A DNA stretch of 64,000 nt, from positions 248,001-312,000 of the forward strand of contig JAKUTX010000001.1 of the NCBI GenBank assembly GCA_022447855.1, in the 5' to 3' direction. This DNA comes from UBA6927 sp022447855. GTDB lineage: Bacteria > Chloroflexota > Dehalococcoidia > Lucifugimonadales > UBA6927. Of the stretch, positions 1-8,351 are shown one piece after another. Position numbers and translations under genes: made by a program. The notes beneath the pieces were generated by a model. That model did not search any database, had not been told where the DNA came from, and saw only the letters and a list, made by a program, of their open reading frames with translations. How positions within the stretch are numbered: position 1 is the stretch's first letter; each line of letters begins with the position of its first letter.

Positions 1-102
1 GCAGGAATCCCAGAGGAAACAGCTAAAAGAGCTCTGACTTTAGCATCATCTAAAATGCCGATGCCAACAAAAATAGTATCAAGACACACAACTCAGGAAT
101 AA
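1..102 (+). CDS. rplP: 50S ribosomal protein L16, C-terminal fragment
   Basis: Only the last 33 codons are in the window; the gene runs in from the left edge and ends at a TAA. The visible residues (ALTLASSKMPMPTKIV) match the conserved L16 tail, which sits near the ribosomal A site. Its position directly before rpmC and rpsQ is the standard S10/spc order, which supports the call although most of the protein is missing. Confidence 0.85.
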   Translation, partial: AGIPEETAKRALTLASSKMPMPTKIVSRHTTQE

Positions 103-107
103 TAACA

Positions 108-317
108 ATGGCAGAAATAGACGATTTAAGATCACTAAATAATGACGATTTATCTAACGAGAGTCAGGAAGCGTATCAAGCAGCAATGAACCTACGTTTT
201 CGTGCTGCAACTCTCCAACTTTCTGACGTTACTGAAATTAAACGAATTAAAAAGAGAATTGCAAGAATAAAAACCATCCAAAGACAACGAACAATAGCTG
301 AGAACAATAATGAGTAA
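108..317 (+). CDS. rpmC: 50S ribosomal protein L29
   Basis: Sixty-nine residues, the normal L29 size. The protein begins with the helix 'MAEIDDLRSLNNDDL' and has the basic second helix (IKRIKKRIARIKTI) of this two-helix protein, which binds 23S rRNA near the exit tunnel. It lies between rplP and rpsQ and overlaps rpsQ by 8 bp, pointing to translational coupling. No clear Shine-Dalgarno is seen, so initiation probably depends on rplP translation. Confidence 0.95.
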   Translation: MAEIDDLRSLNNDDLSNESQEAYQAAMNLRFRAATLQLSDVTEIKRIKKRIARIKTIQRQRTIAENNNE

Positions 318-606
318 TGTAAACCGAAAAGTAAGAATTGGGAAAATCACTAGTGACCGTATGGATAAATCCATCGTCGTAATGGTTGAGTGGAAACGAA
401 GACATCCTTTATATAAAAAGTTAGTTAAACAAAGGACAAAATTCGTTGCCCATGATTACAACAATTCTGGCAGAACTGGTGACGTGGTTCGAATAGTTGA
501 AACACGCCCCCTATCTAAAACAAAAAACTGGAAATTAGACGAAATTTTGGAACGTTTTGAAGGTTTTACTCCTACTCAGAGTAAAACTGAACAAATTCCA
601 AATTAA
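310..606 (+). CDS. rpsQ: 30S ribosomal protein S17
   Basis: Ninety-eight residues with the OB-fold hallmarks of S17: 'GKITSDRMDKSIVVMVEW', the basic loop RRHPLYKKLVKQR, and VRIVETRPLSKTKNWKL. S17 binds 16S rRNA early in small-subunit assembly. It overlaps rpmC by 8 bp and is followed 11 bp later by rplN. The last 15 residues or so (TPTQSKTEQIPN) are a non-conserved tail. Confidence 0.97.
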   Translation: MSNVNRKVRIGKITSDRMDKSIVVMVEWKRRHPLYKKLVKQRTKFVAHDYNNSGRTGDVVRIVETRPLSKTKNWKLDEILERFEGFTPTQSKTEQIPN

Positions 607-617
607 CAGGAAACATT

Positions 618-986
618 ATGATCCAACAGTATACTAGACTAAGAGTCGCAGATAATTCTGGAGCAAAAACCATAAGCTGCATTGGAATTCCCGGAGGAAC
701 AGGGAGAACGTATGCAGGCCTTGGTGACGTAATTGTAGCCAGTGTTAAAGAAGCTGTGCCAGCAGCTCAAGTCAAAAAAGGACAAGTGGTCAAAGCTGTA
801 GTAGTGCGTACTGCAAAATCATATCGAAGACCTGATGGTTCTCACATTAAATTTGATGATAATGCAGCAGTATTAATCAGCGATGAGCAACTTCCCAGAG
901 GAACTAGAATATTTGGACCTATCGCACGCGAACTAAGAGAAAAGAACTTTATGCGTATAGTGTCATTAGCTCCGGAGGTACTCTAA
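618..986 (+). CDS. rplN: 50S ribosomal protein L14
   Basis: The 122 residues match L14 end to end: MIQQYTRLRVADNSGAKTI at the start, 'VVRTAKSYRRPDGSHIKFDD' in the middle and 'TRIFGPIARELREKNFMRI' near the C-terminus. L14 forms part of the subunit interface with L19. An AGGAA stands upstream of the ATG, and the stop shares a base with the rplX start. Confidence 0.98.
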   Translation: MIQQYTRLRVADNSGAKTISCIGIPGGTGRTYAGLGDVIVASVKEAVPAAQVKKGQVVKAVVVRTAKSYRRPDGSHIKFDDNAAVLISDEQLPRGTRIFGPIARELREKNFMRIVSLAPEVL

Positions 987-1297
987 TGCGGATCCAAAAA
1001 AATGATACTGTTTTGATTACAAAAGGTCGTGATCGTGGTAAGAGAGGAACTGTTATCACCGTTATTTCAAAAACACAAAAAGTTGTTGTTGAAGGCAGCA
1101 ATCTTTCTAAAAAACATGCAAAAGCAACTGGAGGAACAAGGCAGGCAGGTATTATAGACAAAGAAATGCCTATATCTATTTCCAATGTAGTGCATATTTG
1201 CCCAATTTGCGATTCCCCTGGAAAAGTTAAATTCCAAAAACAGCCAGATGGTTCTAAATCGCGTATATGCAAAAAATGTGAGGCCGTCATAGAATGA
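986..1297 (+). CDS. rplX: 50S ribosomal protein L24
   Basis: One hundred and three residues with the KOW motif near the N-terminus (NDTVLITKGRDRGKRGTVI) that contacts 23S rRNA as an assembly initiator. The C-terminal part carries two CxxC pairs (CPICDSPGK and CKKCEAV), a possible zinc site seen in many bacterial L24 proteins. The ATG overlaps the rplN stop by one base and GGAGG lies just upstream. Confidence 0.97.
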   Translation: MRIQKNDTVLITKGRDRGKRGTVITVISKTQKVVVEGSNLSKKHAKATGGTRQAGIIDKEMPISISNVVHICPICDSPGKVKFQKQPDGSKSRICKKCEAVIE

Positions 1298-1956
1298 CTC
1301 AGCAAAATAAAAATACACCGAAAAAAGCTACAAAAGCATCTACCAAAAAGAAAACTAGTGCTACCAACACTAAGTGGACTCCTACAATAAGACCTCTTCC
1401 GAGAGTTAAATCACAATTGTTAGAAGAAGTAGGTCCAATTATGATGAGAGAGTTCAATTACTCTAGTGTTATGGAATTCCCTAGACTAGACAAAATTGTT
1501 GTGAATGTTGGACTTGGAGAAGCATTAACTAACTCTAGAGCTGTTGAAAATACCCTCAGAGATATAGCGATGATCACTGGTCAAAATCCAGTATCTACTA
1601 AAGCAAAAAAATCCATCGCTGGGTTTAAAATTAGAGAAGGAATGACCATTGGAGTAAAAGTCACTTTGAGAAGACGTAGGATGTACGAATTTTTTGACAG
1701 ATTGATTAGTTCATCATTGCCCAGAATCCGAGATTTTAGAGGTTTGTCTAGAAATTCTTTTGATGGTAGAGGGAATTATTCTATGGGTATCACAGAACAA
1801 GTGATTTTTCCTGAAATAGATTATAACTCAATAGATAAGATGCGTGGAATGCAAATTGTTATTGGCACTACCGCTAATTCTGACCAAGAAGGATTAAGGT
1901 TGTTAGAACTTTTAGGTATGCCTTTTGTAAGAATTAATGATACACAAAATGGCTAA
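1294..1956 (+). CDS. rplE: 50S ribosomal protein L5 with N-terminal extension
   Basis: The core from about residue 37 matches L5: 'FPRLDKIVVNVGLGEA', KKSIAGFKIREGMTIG, and the C-terminal 'GMQIVIGTTANSDQEGLRLL'. L5 organises 5S rRNA in the central protuberance. The protein is 220 residues against about 180 for the family. The extra N-terminal ~35 residues are rich in Lys and Thr and look disordered. The start overlaps rplX by 4 bp (ATGA), so the extension is probably translated and not a mis-chosen start. Confidence 0.96.
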   Translation: MTQQNKNTPKKATKASTKKKTSATNTKWTPTIRPLPRVKSQLLEEVGPIMMREFNYSSVMEFPRLDKIVVNVGLGEALTNSRAVENTLRDIAMITGQNPVSTKAKKSIAGFKIREGMTIGVKVTLRRRRMYEFFDRLISSSLPRIRDFRGLSRNSFDGRGNYSMGITEQVIFPEIDYNSIDKMRGMQIVIGTTANSDQEGLRLLELLGMPFVRINDTQNG

Positions 1957-1983
1957 ATTTTAAGAAGGGTTTGGTGAAAATAC

Positions 1984-2169
1984 TTGGCTAAAAAATCAAA
2001 AATTGCCCGTTGGAAAAAACCTCAACGATTCGATGTTCGAAATTACAATCGCTGTGACCGCTGTGGTAGACCACGTGCTTACATCAGACATTTTGGTTTA
2101 TGCCGAATTTGCTTTAGAGAATTAGCATTACTTGGAATGTTGCCTGGTGTTAGGAAAGCAAGTTGGTAG
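1984..2169 (+). CDS. rpsN: 30S ribosomal protein S14, zinc-binding type
   Basis: Sixty-one residues, the short zinc-ribbon form of S14 with CxxC pairs in RCDRCGRPR and LCRICFREL and the conserved tail LPGVRKASW. It sits in the head of the small subunit. The start is a TTG; the ORF has no in-frame ATG at its beginning and the conserved AKKSKIARWKK follows at once. An AAGAAGGG purine stretch lies upstream. Confidence 0.96.
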   Translation: MAKKSKIARWKKPQRFDVRNYNRCDRCGRPRAYIRHFGLCRICFRELALLGMLPGVRKASW

Positions 2170-2185
2170 AGAACGGAGTTATTAA

Positions 2186-2584
2186 ATGACAGTAACTGAT
2201 CCAATAGCAGACATGCTAACAAGAATTCGTAATGCGATTTCCGTAAGACATGACTCGGTCCAAATCCCTGCGAGCAATGTCAAAACTGAAATTGCACGTA
2301 TTTTAAAATCTGAAGGATTTATTGAAAACTTCAATATCATCACTTCGAAAAGCCCTCAACCGATGATCAGGGTATGGCTGGATTACTCTCAGCAAGACTC
2401 CGCAATTCAAGGACTAAAAAGAGTAAGCAAGCCTGGGCTTAGAGTCTATACATCCAAAAGTGAAATGCCTCGTCCATATGGAGGATTGGGTATTTCTATA
2501 ATTTCTACTTCGCAAGGAATTATGACAGGCAAAGATGCTTGGAAAAAAGGAATCGGCGGAGAAGTACTATGTTATATATGGTAG
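2186..2584 (+). CDS. rpsH: 30S ribosomal protein S8
   Basis: The 132 residues open with 'TDPIADMLTRIRNAI', the classic S8 N-terminus, and contain 'SKPGLRVYTSKSEMPRPYGG' and GISIISTSQGIMT. S8 binds the central domain of 16S rRNA and in other bacteria represses its own operon. The ATG follows an ACGGAG ribosome binding site, and the gene ends 7 bp before rplF. Confidence 0.97.
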   Translation: MTVTDPIADMLTRIRNAISVRHDSVQIPASNVKTEIARILKSEGFIENFNIITSKSPQPMIRVWLDYSQQDSAIQGLKRVSKPGLRVYTSKSEMPRPYGGLGISIISTSQGIMTGKDAWKKGIGGEVLCYIW

Positions 2585-2591
2585 GAAAAAA

Positions 2592-3137
2592 ATGTCACGA
2601 ATAGGTAACAAATTAATAGAAATTCCTTCTGGAGTTGAAATTGAAATATCTGGAAGTTCGGTAACCGTCAAAGGCCCACTCGGTTCTTTGAATCAAGATT
2701 TCAATCCTGATATTTTAATTTCTTCTGAAAATGGAACAGTTAAAGTATCCCGTCCTTCAGACGAGCGTCATCATAGATCTCTGCACGGACTAACTCGAAG
2801 CCTGATAGCAAATATGGTAGAAGGTGTTAGTAAAGGATATACAAAATCTCTAGAAATAGTTGGAGTAGGTTACCGTGCGCAGCAAAATGGATCAGGAATA
2901 ACATTAAATGTAATGTATAGTCATCCTATAAACATTGATCCATTACCCGGAGTAACTATCGAAGTCGAGGGGAATAATATTGTTCATGTCAAAGGCACTG
3001 ACAAACAAGCTGTAGGTGAAATCGCAGCCCAAATCAGAAAAACACGTCCTCCGAATGTTTACACAGGCAAAGGTGTCAGATATCAAGGAGAGCAGGTTAG
3101 GCGTAAGCCTGGAAAATCTGCACGAAGGGAAGCTTAA
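2592..3137 (+). CDS. rplF: 50S ribosomal protein L6
   Basis: Length 181, the usual L6 size, with MSRIGNKLIEIPSGVEI at the start and the C-terminal 'RKTRPPNVYTGKGVRYQGE' that binds helix 97 of 23S rRNA. The reading frame is open back to 2535 inside rpsH, but the conserved protein begins at the ATG at 2592, preceded by GTAGGAAAAA, so that start is used. The next gene starts at the adjacent base. Confidence 0.97.
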   Translation: MSRIGNKLIEIPSGVEIEISGSSVTVKGPLGSLNQDFNPDILISSENGTVKVSRPSDERHHRSLHGLTRSLIANMVEGVSKGYTKSLEIVGVGYRAQQNGSGITLNVMYSHPINIDPLPGVTIEVEGNNIVHVKGTDKQAVGEIAAQIRKTRPPNVYTGKGVRYQGEQVRRKPGKSARREA

Positions 3138-3509
3138 ATGAGCAATATAAATAACAAATCTAATTCTGCGCGCCGAAAAATGCGCCATTTTCGGGTTCGA
3201 AAAAAAATTAGTGGCACTGATGTCAGGCCAAGATTGGCAGTTTTTAGAAGCCTGCGTCATATATATGCTCAACTAATTGATGATTTAAATGGAGTTACAA
3301 TTGTATCTGCTTCTAGTCAGGAAAATGATATCGTAATTGACCAACCTTCTAGCAAAACCAAATTGGCAAACCAAGTTGGCGAATTAATTGCTGACCGAGC
3401 AAAATCTAAAGGTGTCAAAGAAGTAGTTTTTGATCGCGGTGGATATAAATATCATGGTCGAGTGAAAGCCTTGGCTGAAGCAGCAAGAAAAGGAGGACTT
3501 GGGTTTTGA
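3138..3509 (+). CDS. rplR: 50S ribosomal protein L18
   Basis: One hundred and twenty-three residues. The family features are the basic N-terminus ending in MRHFRVRKKISGT, then RPRLAVFRSLRHIYAQLID and 'FDRGGYKYHGRVKALAEAAR'. L18 brings 5S rRNA to the large subunit together with L5 and L25. The gene abuts rplF and its TGA overlaps the TTG start of rpsE. Confidence 0.97.
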   Translation: MSNINNKSNSARRKMRHFRVRKKISGTDVRPRLAVFRSLRHIYAQLIDDLNGVTIVSASSQENDIVIDQPSSKTKLANQVGELIADRAKSKGVKEVVFDRGGYKYHGRVKALAEAARKGGLGF

Positions 3510-4105
3510 CTTACACTCAACAAAATGAATCAAACTCCAGCTCTAATAATTTCATTTCAGATTCTGAGGAATTCCCTATCACGGAAAGAGTGGTAAAAAT
3601 TTCTCGAGTTTCAAAAGTTGTAAAAGGAGGGCGGAATTTAACCTTCAGCGCAGTCGTTGTAGTAGGCGATCAAAATGGAAAAGTTGGAATCGGTATGGGG
3701 AAAGCAGCAGCAGTACCTGATGCAATAAGAAAAGGTGCTACTAATGCTAAAAAAGATATGGTAGAAATAGTTTTGAAAGACAGCACAATCCCTCATGAAA
3801 TAGTTTCAAAATTTTGTGGTTCGATTGTCATGCTTAAACCTGCTGCCGAAGGAACAGGCGTAATTGCTGGAGGTGCTGTCAGGTCAGTGGTTGAACTCGC
3901 GGGAATTAAAGACATATTGACAAAAGTACGCCGTAGCACTAACCCTGTCAATGTTGTTACAGCTACATTCAATGGTTTAAGAGAACTTAGGGATATCGAA
4001 AAATCTATTGCCCTAAGAAAAAAACTCGTTCACGATGCGTCTGAACGTGATGAAGAACGACGCAAAAGACGTGAGATGCGACGCTCTTCTGAGAATGCAG
4101 GATAA
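3506..4105 (+). CDS. rpsE: 30S ribosomal protein S5
   Basis: The conserved core starts at about residue 25 (ITERVVKISRVSKVVKGGR) and includes FSAVVVVGDQNGKVGIGMGK and the C-terminal 'PAAEGTGVIAGGAVRSVVEL'. S5 is a fidelity protein near the decoding centre. The start is a TTG at 3506 that overlaps the rplR stop; AGGAGG stands 9 bases upstream and no in-frame ATG is nearby. The N-terminal ~24 residues (Asn/Ser/Glu-rich) are longer than usual, giving 199 against about 165. Confidence 0.95.
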   Translation: MTYTQQNESNSSSNNFISDSEEFPITERVVKISRVSKVVKGGRNLTFSAVVVVGDQNGKVGIGMGKAAAVPDAIRKGATNAKKDMVEIVLKDSTIPHEIVSKFCGSIVMLKPAAEGTGVIAGGAVRSVVELAGIKDILTKVRRSTNPVNVVTATFNGLRELRDIEKSIALRKKLVHDASERDEERRKRREMRRSSENAG

Positions 4106-4113
4106 ATTATTTC

Positions 4114-4296
4114 ATGACTAAACTAAAAATTACACTCACAAAAAGTGGCATCGGAAATAGGTGGGACCAAAAACGCACCATCGAAAGCTTAGGTTTAAGG
4201 AAATTGAATCAATCAGTTGAACACGATGATACTCCTTCAATAAGAGGTATGATATTCAAAATTCGTCATCTTATAGAAGTTGAAGAAACTAACTAA
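4114..4296 (+). CDS. rpmD: 50S ribosomal protein L30
   Basis: Sixty residues matching short bacterial L30: KLKITLTKSGIG at the N-terminus, then the 'TIESLGLRKLNQSVEHDDTP' segment and IRGMIFKIRHLIEVEE. It lies between rpsE and rplO as in the canonical spc operon. Confidence 0.95.
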   Translation: MTKLKITLTKSGIGNRWDQKRTIESLGLRKLNQSVEHDDTPSIRGMIFKIRHLIEVEETN

Positions 4297-4310
4297 CTCC
4301 AGGATAAAAC

Positions 4311-4754
4311 ATGGAACAACATGAATTAAAACCCGTAAAATCAAAAAAAGCTCGCAAGCGAGTCGGAAGAGGAGACGCTAGTGGATATGGAAGTTACTCA
4401 GGACGTGGAATCAAAGGACAGAATTCTCGTTCTGGAGGTGGTGTGAGGCCAGGGTTTGAGGGTGGACAACTTCCATTATTTCGAAGACTTCCTAGAATTC
4501 GAGGATTCACAAATATTTTCCGTACAGAGTACAGTGTTGTGAATGTAGGACATCTTGAGACCTTTGAAAACGGAACTGATATTACTCCAGAATTATTAGT
4601 TCAAGTTGGACTAGTAAAAAAACCAAAATCCCTAATTAAAATTTTAGGATCTGGAGAATTAAGCAAATCTTTGAATGTTCATGCACACAACTTCTCGGGG
4701 TCTGCTAAAAATAAAATCGAATCAGCAGGCGGAAAGATAGAGGAACTGAAGTAA
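4311..4754 (+). CDS. rplO: 50S ribosomal protein L15
   Basis: Length 147. The Gly/Arg-rich N-terminal tail characteristic of L15 is present (KKARKRVGRGDASGYGSYS, GRGIKGQNSRSGG, VRPGFEGGQLPLFRRLP), followed by the globular C-terminal domain. L15 is a late large-subunit assembly protein. Its stop overlaps the secY ATG by one base, as expected for coupled expression. Confidence 0.97.
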   Translation: MEQHELKPVKSKKARKRVGRGDASGYGSYSGRGIKGQNSRSGGGVRPGFEGGQLPLFRRLPRIRGFTNIFRTEYSVVNVGHLETFENGTDITPELLVQVGLVKKPKSLIKILGSGELSKSLNVHAHNFSGSAKNKIESAGGKIEELK

Positions 4755-6100
4755 TGCGACAATCGCAAGCTGCATCCTCTCAACAAAGGGAACAATTAGG
4801 TCGCCCTCAGCTTTTGCAATCAATGATAGATGCTTTAGCAATCCCTGATCTTAGAGGCAAAATCATTTTCACATTAGCTATGCTAGTGATTTTCAGATTT
4901 GTTGCCCAAGTACCTATACCCGGAGTTGACTCACAAGCTTTAAGACAAGCTTTTGATTCAAATGCTTTGCTCGGATTCCTTGATCTATTTAGTGGTGGAG
5001 CAATGGCTAACTTAAGTATTGCAGCTTTGGGAGTTTATCCCTACATTACTTCGAGCATTATCATGCAAATAATAACTCCTGTGCTACCTCAGCTAAAATC
5101 CCTCTCACAAGAGGGAGAAGCGGGAAGACAAAAAATCAATCAATACACCCACTATCTCACCGTGCCGATTGCCCTATTACAAGCTTGGGGGCAGTTAACA
5201 TTACTTAGACAATCAGGTGTATTACCTGGAGTTGAATTTGGCCTAAACTTGACTACTCTAGGAATACTTTCATCTATGATTGCGGGCACTATTTTCCTAG
5301 TGTGGTTGGGTGAATTGATTACAGAAAGGGGACTTGGCAACGGAGTTTCATTAATTATATTTGGTGGAATCGTAGCAAGCTTCCCAAGAATGGTAGGACA
5401 AGGATTCTTAGAAAGTGATCAAGGTGCCGGATTACTACTCTTGGCGCTATTCGGTTTTGGCATAATTTATGTAATTGTGCTTTTTACTGAAGCCCAAAGA
5501 AGAATACCTGTCCAATATGGACGTAGTGTATTCACCGGAGGCAGGATGCAAAGACAATCCGGCTCATCATTTCTTCCAATCAGAGTTAATTCCGCCGGTA
5601 TGATTCCTTTGATTTTCGCATTTTCAATAGTCATCCTTCCAGCTACTATTGCAAGCTATTTTGTAAGTCCTCTAAGCGATGATATTTTTTCAAAATTTGC
5701 TTCCATTGTGGCAAACGGTTTGAACCCATCCAATTTTGTATATTGGGCTATTGTGTTTGTCCTAGTAATTATTTTCACATTTTTCTACACATTGGTTACA
5801 TTTCAGCAACAGAATCTTGCCGAAAACCTCCAAAGAAATGGTGGATTTATTCCAGGAATACGTCCCGGACAACCAACTCAAGAATACATTAATCGAGTCG
5901 TAGTTAGGGTCACTTGGGGAGGCGCATTATTTTTAGGAATCGTTGCCATTTTACCGTTCTTTATCACGGAATTAACCAACGTAAGAGCTTTAACTCTTAG
6001 TAGTACAAGTTTATTGATTATGGTTGGTGTTGCTCTTGATACAATGCGTCAACTCGAATCGCAATTACTTATGCGCAATTATGAGGGGTTCCTAAGGTAA
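4754..6100 (+). CDS. secY: Protein translocase subunit SecY
   Basis: The central pore of the Sec translocon, with 448 residues and about ten membrane helices. Diagnostic stretches are the plug region 'GVDSQALRQAFDSNALLGFL', GVYPYITSSIIMQ, ERGLGNGVSLIIFGG in the middle, and the cytoplasmic loop 'EAQRRIPVQYGRSVFTGG' for ribosome and SecA contact. 'QQQNLAENLQRNGGFIPGIR' precedes the last helices. It sits between rplO and adk, its ancestral position. Confidence 0.97.
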   Translation: MRQSQAASSQQREQLGRPQLLQSMIDALAIPDLRGKIIFTLAMLVIFRFVAQVPIPGVDSQALRQAFDSNALLGFLDLFSGGAMANLSIAALGVYPYITSSIIMQIITPVLPQLKSLSQEGEAGRQKINQYTHYLTVPIALLQAWGQLTLLRQSGVLPGVEFGLNLTTLGILSSMIAGTIFLVWLGELITERGLGNGVSLIIFGGIVASFPRMVGQGFLESDQGAGLLLLALFGFGIIYVIVLFTEAQRRIPVQYGRSVFTGGRMQRQSGSSFLPIRVNSAGMIPLIFAFSIVILPATIASYFVSPLSDDIFSKFASIVANGLNPSNFVYWAIVFVLVIIFTFFYTLVTFQQQNLAENLQRNGGFIPGIRPGQPTQEYINRVVVRVTWGGALFLGIVAILPFFITELTNVRALTLSSTSLLIMVGVALDTMRQLESQLLMRNYEGFLR

Positions 6101-6108
6101 ATTTTGCA

Positions 6109-6753
6109 ATGAATGTAATTTTAATTGGCCCCCCTGGTTCTGGAAAAGGGACGCAAGCAAACAAGCTAGCTTCGTCTTTAAACATACCGTGTGTCTCTTC
6201 CGGAGATTTGTTCCGAGAGCATCAATCCCGCGGCACAGAACTTGGCAACATGGCTGCAGAATATATGTCCAAGGGTATTCTTGTCCCAGACGAAATCACA
6301 GTTAATATGGTAATCGACTGGATCGAATCAATAAAACAAAATACCGGATTCCTACTAGATGGATTCCCTAGAACACTTGCACAAGCTGAATCTCTGGACT
6401 CTTATATGAACCCCACTAACCCTATCGATATTGTGCTTTATATAAAAGTAAGTGTTTCAGAATTAGTAAATCGACTCGCTGGCAGATGTTTTTGTGCATC
6501 ATGCGGAGCAACGTATCACATCAAATTTGCACCTCCAAAAATTCACAATGTTTGCAATCATTGTGAATCAATTTTAATTCAACGAGATGATGACAAACCA
6601 GAAATAGTCATGAACCGTATAAATGTTTATGAATCTGAAACTGCACCCCTAATAAATTTTTATCAAAGACAATCAATTCTAAAAGAAATTAATGGTGAAC
6701 AAACTATCGATATTGTAAGTCAAAATTTACAAAGCGCCACAGCCCTAAACTAA
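6109..6753 (+). CDS. adk: Adenylate kinase, zinc-type LID
   Basis: Interconverts ATP, AMP and ADP in the cytosol. The P-loop GPPGSGKGT is at residues 7-15, 'SSGDLFREHQSRGTELG' forms the AMP-binding region, and LLDGFPRTLAQAE follows. The LID domain carries two Cys pairs (CFCASCG and CNHCES), a structural zinc site of the type found in Bacillus Adk. The gene is 214 residues, normal for the long form, and lies in the usual secY-adk-map order. Confidence 0.97.
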   Translation: MNVILIGPPGSGKGTQANKLASSLNIPCVSSGDLFREHQSRGTELGNMAAEYMSKGILVPDEITVNMVIDWIESIKQNTGFLLDGFPRTLAQAESLDSYMNPTNPIDIVLYIKVSVSELVNRLAGRCFCASCGATYHIKFAPPKIHNVCNHCESILIQRDDDKPEIVMNRINVYESETAPLINFYQRQSILKEINGEQTIDIVSQNLQSATALN

Positions 6754-6774
6754 ATATGCATTCAGGTTAAGAAT

Positions 6775-7566
6775 TTGCAAAATAACATTGGAATAACAAT
6801 AAAATCAAAAAGAGAATTGGATTTGATGCGTCAATCTGCAAAGGTACTCGTAGAAGCAAAAAAACGCGTCGCTGATTCAATTTCTCCAGGAATTAGCACC
6901 CAAAAATTAGATAGTATTGCCGAAGACGTAATTAGGAACTTAGGGGCGATTCCTTCATTTAAGGGATATACTGGAGGTATGGCTTCAACTGGATTTCCGG
7001 GTACTGTTTGTGCCTCAATAAATGATGAAATTGTTCACGGCATTCCTAGTAAACGAAAACTAAATGAAGGTGATATCTTAAGCATTGATGTAGGAGCAAT
7101 TGTAGGTGGATTCCACTCAGACAGTGCATTCACAGTAGGTGTAGGAGAAATAACCCCTGAAGCAAAAAATTTAATCACCGCCACTCATAATGCTTTGAAA
7201 ACAGGAATCTCGAAAGCCATTGGCGGAAATCGAATTGGAGACATTTCATCAGCAGTACAAAAATATGGTGAATCATTGGGCTACGGAATAGTTAGACAAT
7301 ATGTAGGACATGGAATTGGAAGGAACCTTCACGAAGAACCTCAAGTCCCCAATTATGGAGATGCGGGGAAAGGACCAAAACTATTACCTGGAATGTGTCT
7401 AGCAATTGAACCAATGCTAAATATAGGAACTTGGAAAACTAAACAATTAGCTGATGGATGGACAGTTTCAACTGAAGATGGTGAATTATCTGCACATTTT
7501 GAAGACACTATTATAATTACTGAAAACACACCAGAAAATCTAACCTTTATCGAAGGGTATTACTAA
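6775..7566 (+). CDS. map: Methionine aminopeptidase type I
   Basis: Removes the initiator methionine from new proteins. The pita-bread metal ligands are visible: D in ILSIDVGAIVGGFHSD (two Asp), H in YVGHGIGRNLHEEP, E in CLAIEPMLNIG and E in SAHFEDTIIIT. The substrate-binding motif INDEIVHGIPS is present. It starts with TTG at 6775; the first family-conserved residues (IKSKRELDLMRQSAKVL) follow shortly after. Length 263 fits the family. Confidence 0.96.
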   Translation: MQNNIGITIKSKRELDLMRQSAKVLVEAKKRVADSISPGISTQKLDSIAEDVIRNLGAIPSFKGYTGGMASTGFPGTVCASINDEIVHGIPSKRKLNEGDILSIDVGAIVGGFHSDSAFTVGVGEITPEAKNLITATHNALKTGISKAIGGNRIGDISSAVQKYGESLGYGIVRQYVGHGIGRNLHEEPQVPNYGDAGKGPKLLPGMCLAIEPMLNIGTWKTKQLADGWTVSTEDGELSAHFEDTIIITENTPENLTFIEGYY

Positions 7567-7584
7567 ATTTATAGAAGGGATCAA

Positions 7585-7809
7585 ATGGCAGATACAGATA
7601 GAGAAGCCATAGAAGTTGAAGGAACTATTAAGGAAGCTCTTCCGAATGCAACATTTCGAGTAGAGCTAGCTAATGGTCACCCTGTACTAGCGTATATTTC
7701 GGGTAGATTACGTTTAAATTTTATCAGAGTACTACCTGGAGATAGAGTATTAGTCGAACTATCGCCATACGATTTAGATAGAGGAAGAATCACTTACAGA
7801 TTCCGATAA
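7585..7809 (+). CDS. infA: Translation initiation factor IF-1
   Basis: Seventy-four residues with the single S1/OB fold of IF-1: IEVEGTIKEALPNATFRVEL, then NGHPVLAYISGRLR and 'GDRVLVELSPYDLDRGRITY'. IF-1 occupies the A site during initiation. GAAGGGATC stands upstream of the ATG. It lies between map and rpmJ, the ordinary position. Confidence 0.97.
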   Translation: MADTDREAIEVEGTIKEALPNATFRVELANGHPVLAYISGRLRLNFIRVLPGDRVLVELSPYDLDRGRITYRFR

Positions 7810-7821
7810 TGGAGAATTAAA

Positions 7822-7935
7822 ATGAAAGTTTCCGCATCAGTAAAAACCAGATGTGCAAAGTGTAGAGTAATAAGGCGTAAAAGGCGTGTAATGATAATTT
7901 GTGAAAACCCCAAACATAAGCAACGACAAGGATAG
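7822..7935 (+). CDS. rpmJ: 50S ribosomal protein L36
   Basis: A 37-residue ORF starting MKVSASVKTRCAKCRVIRRK, read directly from the DNA. It carries the zinc ligands C11, C14, C27 and H32 typical of the C+ form of L36. It has a GGAG ribosome binding site and sits between infA and rpsM, exactly where rpmJ is expected. Confidence 0.96.
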   Translation: MKVSASVKTRCAKCRVIRRKRRVMIICENPKHKQRQG

Positions 7936-7945
7936 GAGTCAGATT

Positions 7946-8323
7946 ATGGCAATAATCGTAGGTGTAAATATCCCTGATAATAAACGCGTGGAAATTTCTT
8001 TGACCAGTATTTATGGAATAGGTCCTGTACAATCAAAATTGATTGTTGAAAAAGCAGGGATTGAAAATAATCCACGTGTTAGAGAGTTATCAGAAAGCGA
8101 TTTAAATCGCTTGCGTGAAATTGTTGACAGTGAAATGACCGTGGAAGGTGATTTAAGACGTGAAGTCAACACAAACATCAGAAGACTAGTAGAAATTGGC
8201 TGTTATAGAGGATTAAGGCATAGACGATCTTTACCTAGTCGAGGGCAAAGAACAAGAACCAATGCACGCAGTCGTCGCGGGCCAAGACGAGCTGTTGCAG
8301 GAAGAAAAACTGTAGTCAAGTAA
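7946..8323 (+). CDS. rpsM: 30S ribosomal protein S13
   Basis: Length 125. The ATG at 7946 begins the conserved protein and follows an AGGAG overlapping the rpmJ stop; the frame is open further upstream but that part overlaps rpmJ. Family stretches are LTSIYGIGPVQSKLIVEKAG, 'CYRGLRHRRSLPSRGQRTRT' and NARSRRGPRRAVAGRK. S13 contacts the P-site tRNA and the subunit bridge. Confidence 0.97.
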   Translation: MAIIVGVNIPDNKRVEISLTSIYGIGPVQSKLIVEKAGIENNPRVRELSESDLNRLREIVDSEMTVEGDLRREVNTNIRRLVEIGCYRGLRHRRSLPSRGQRTRTNARSRRGPRRAVAGRKTVVK

Positions 8324-8351
8324 TTCAACAAAATCTAGCAAAGGATTAACG

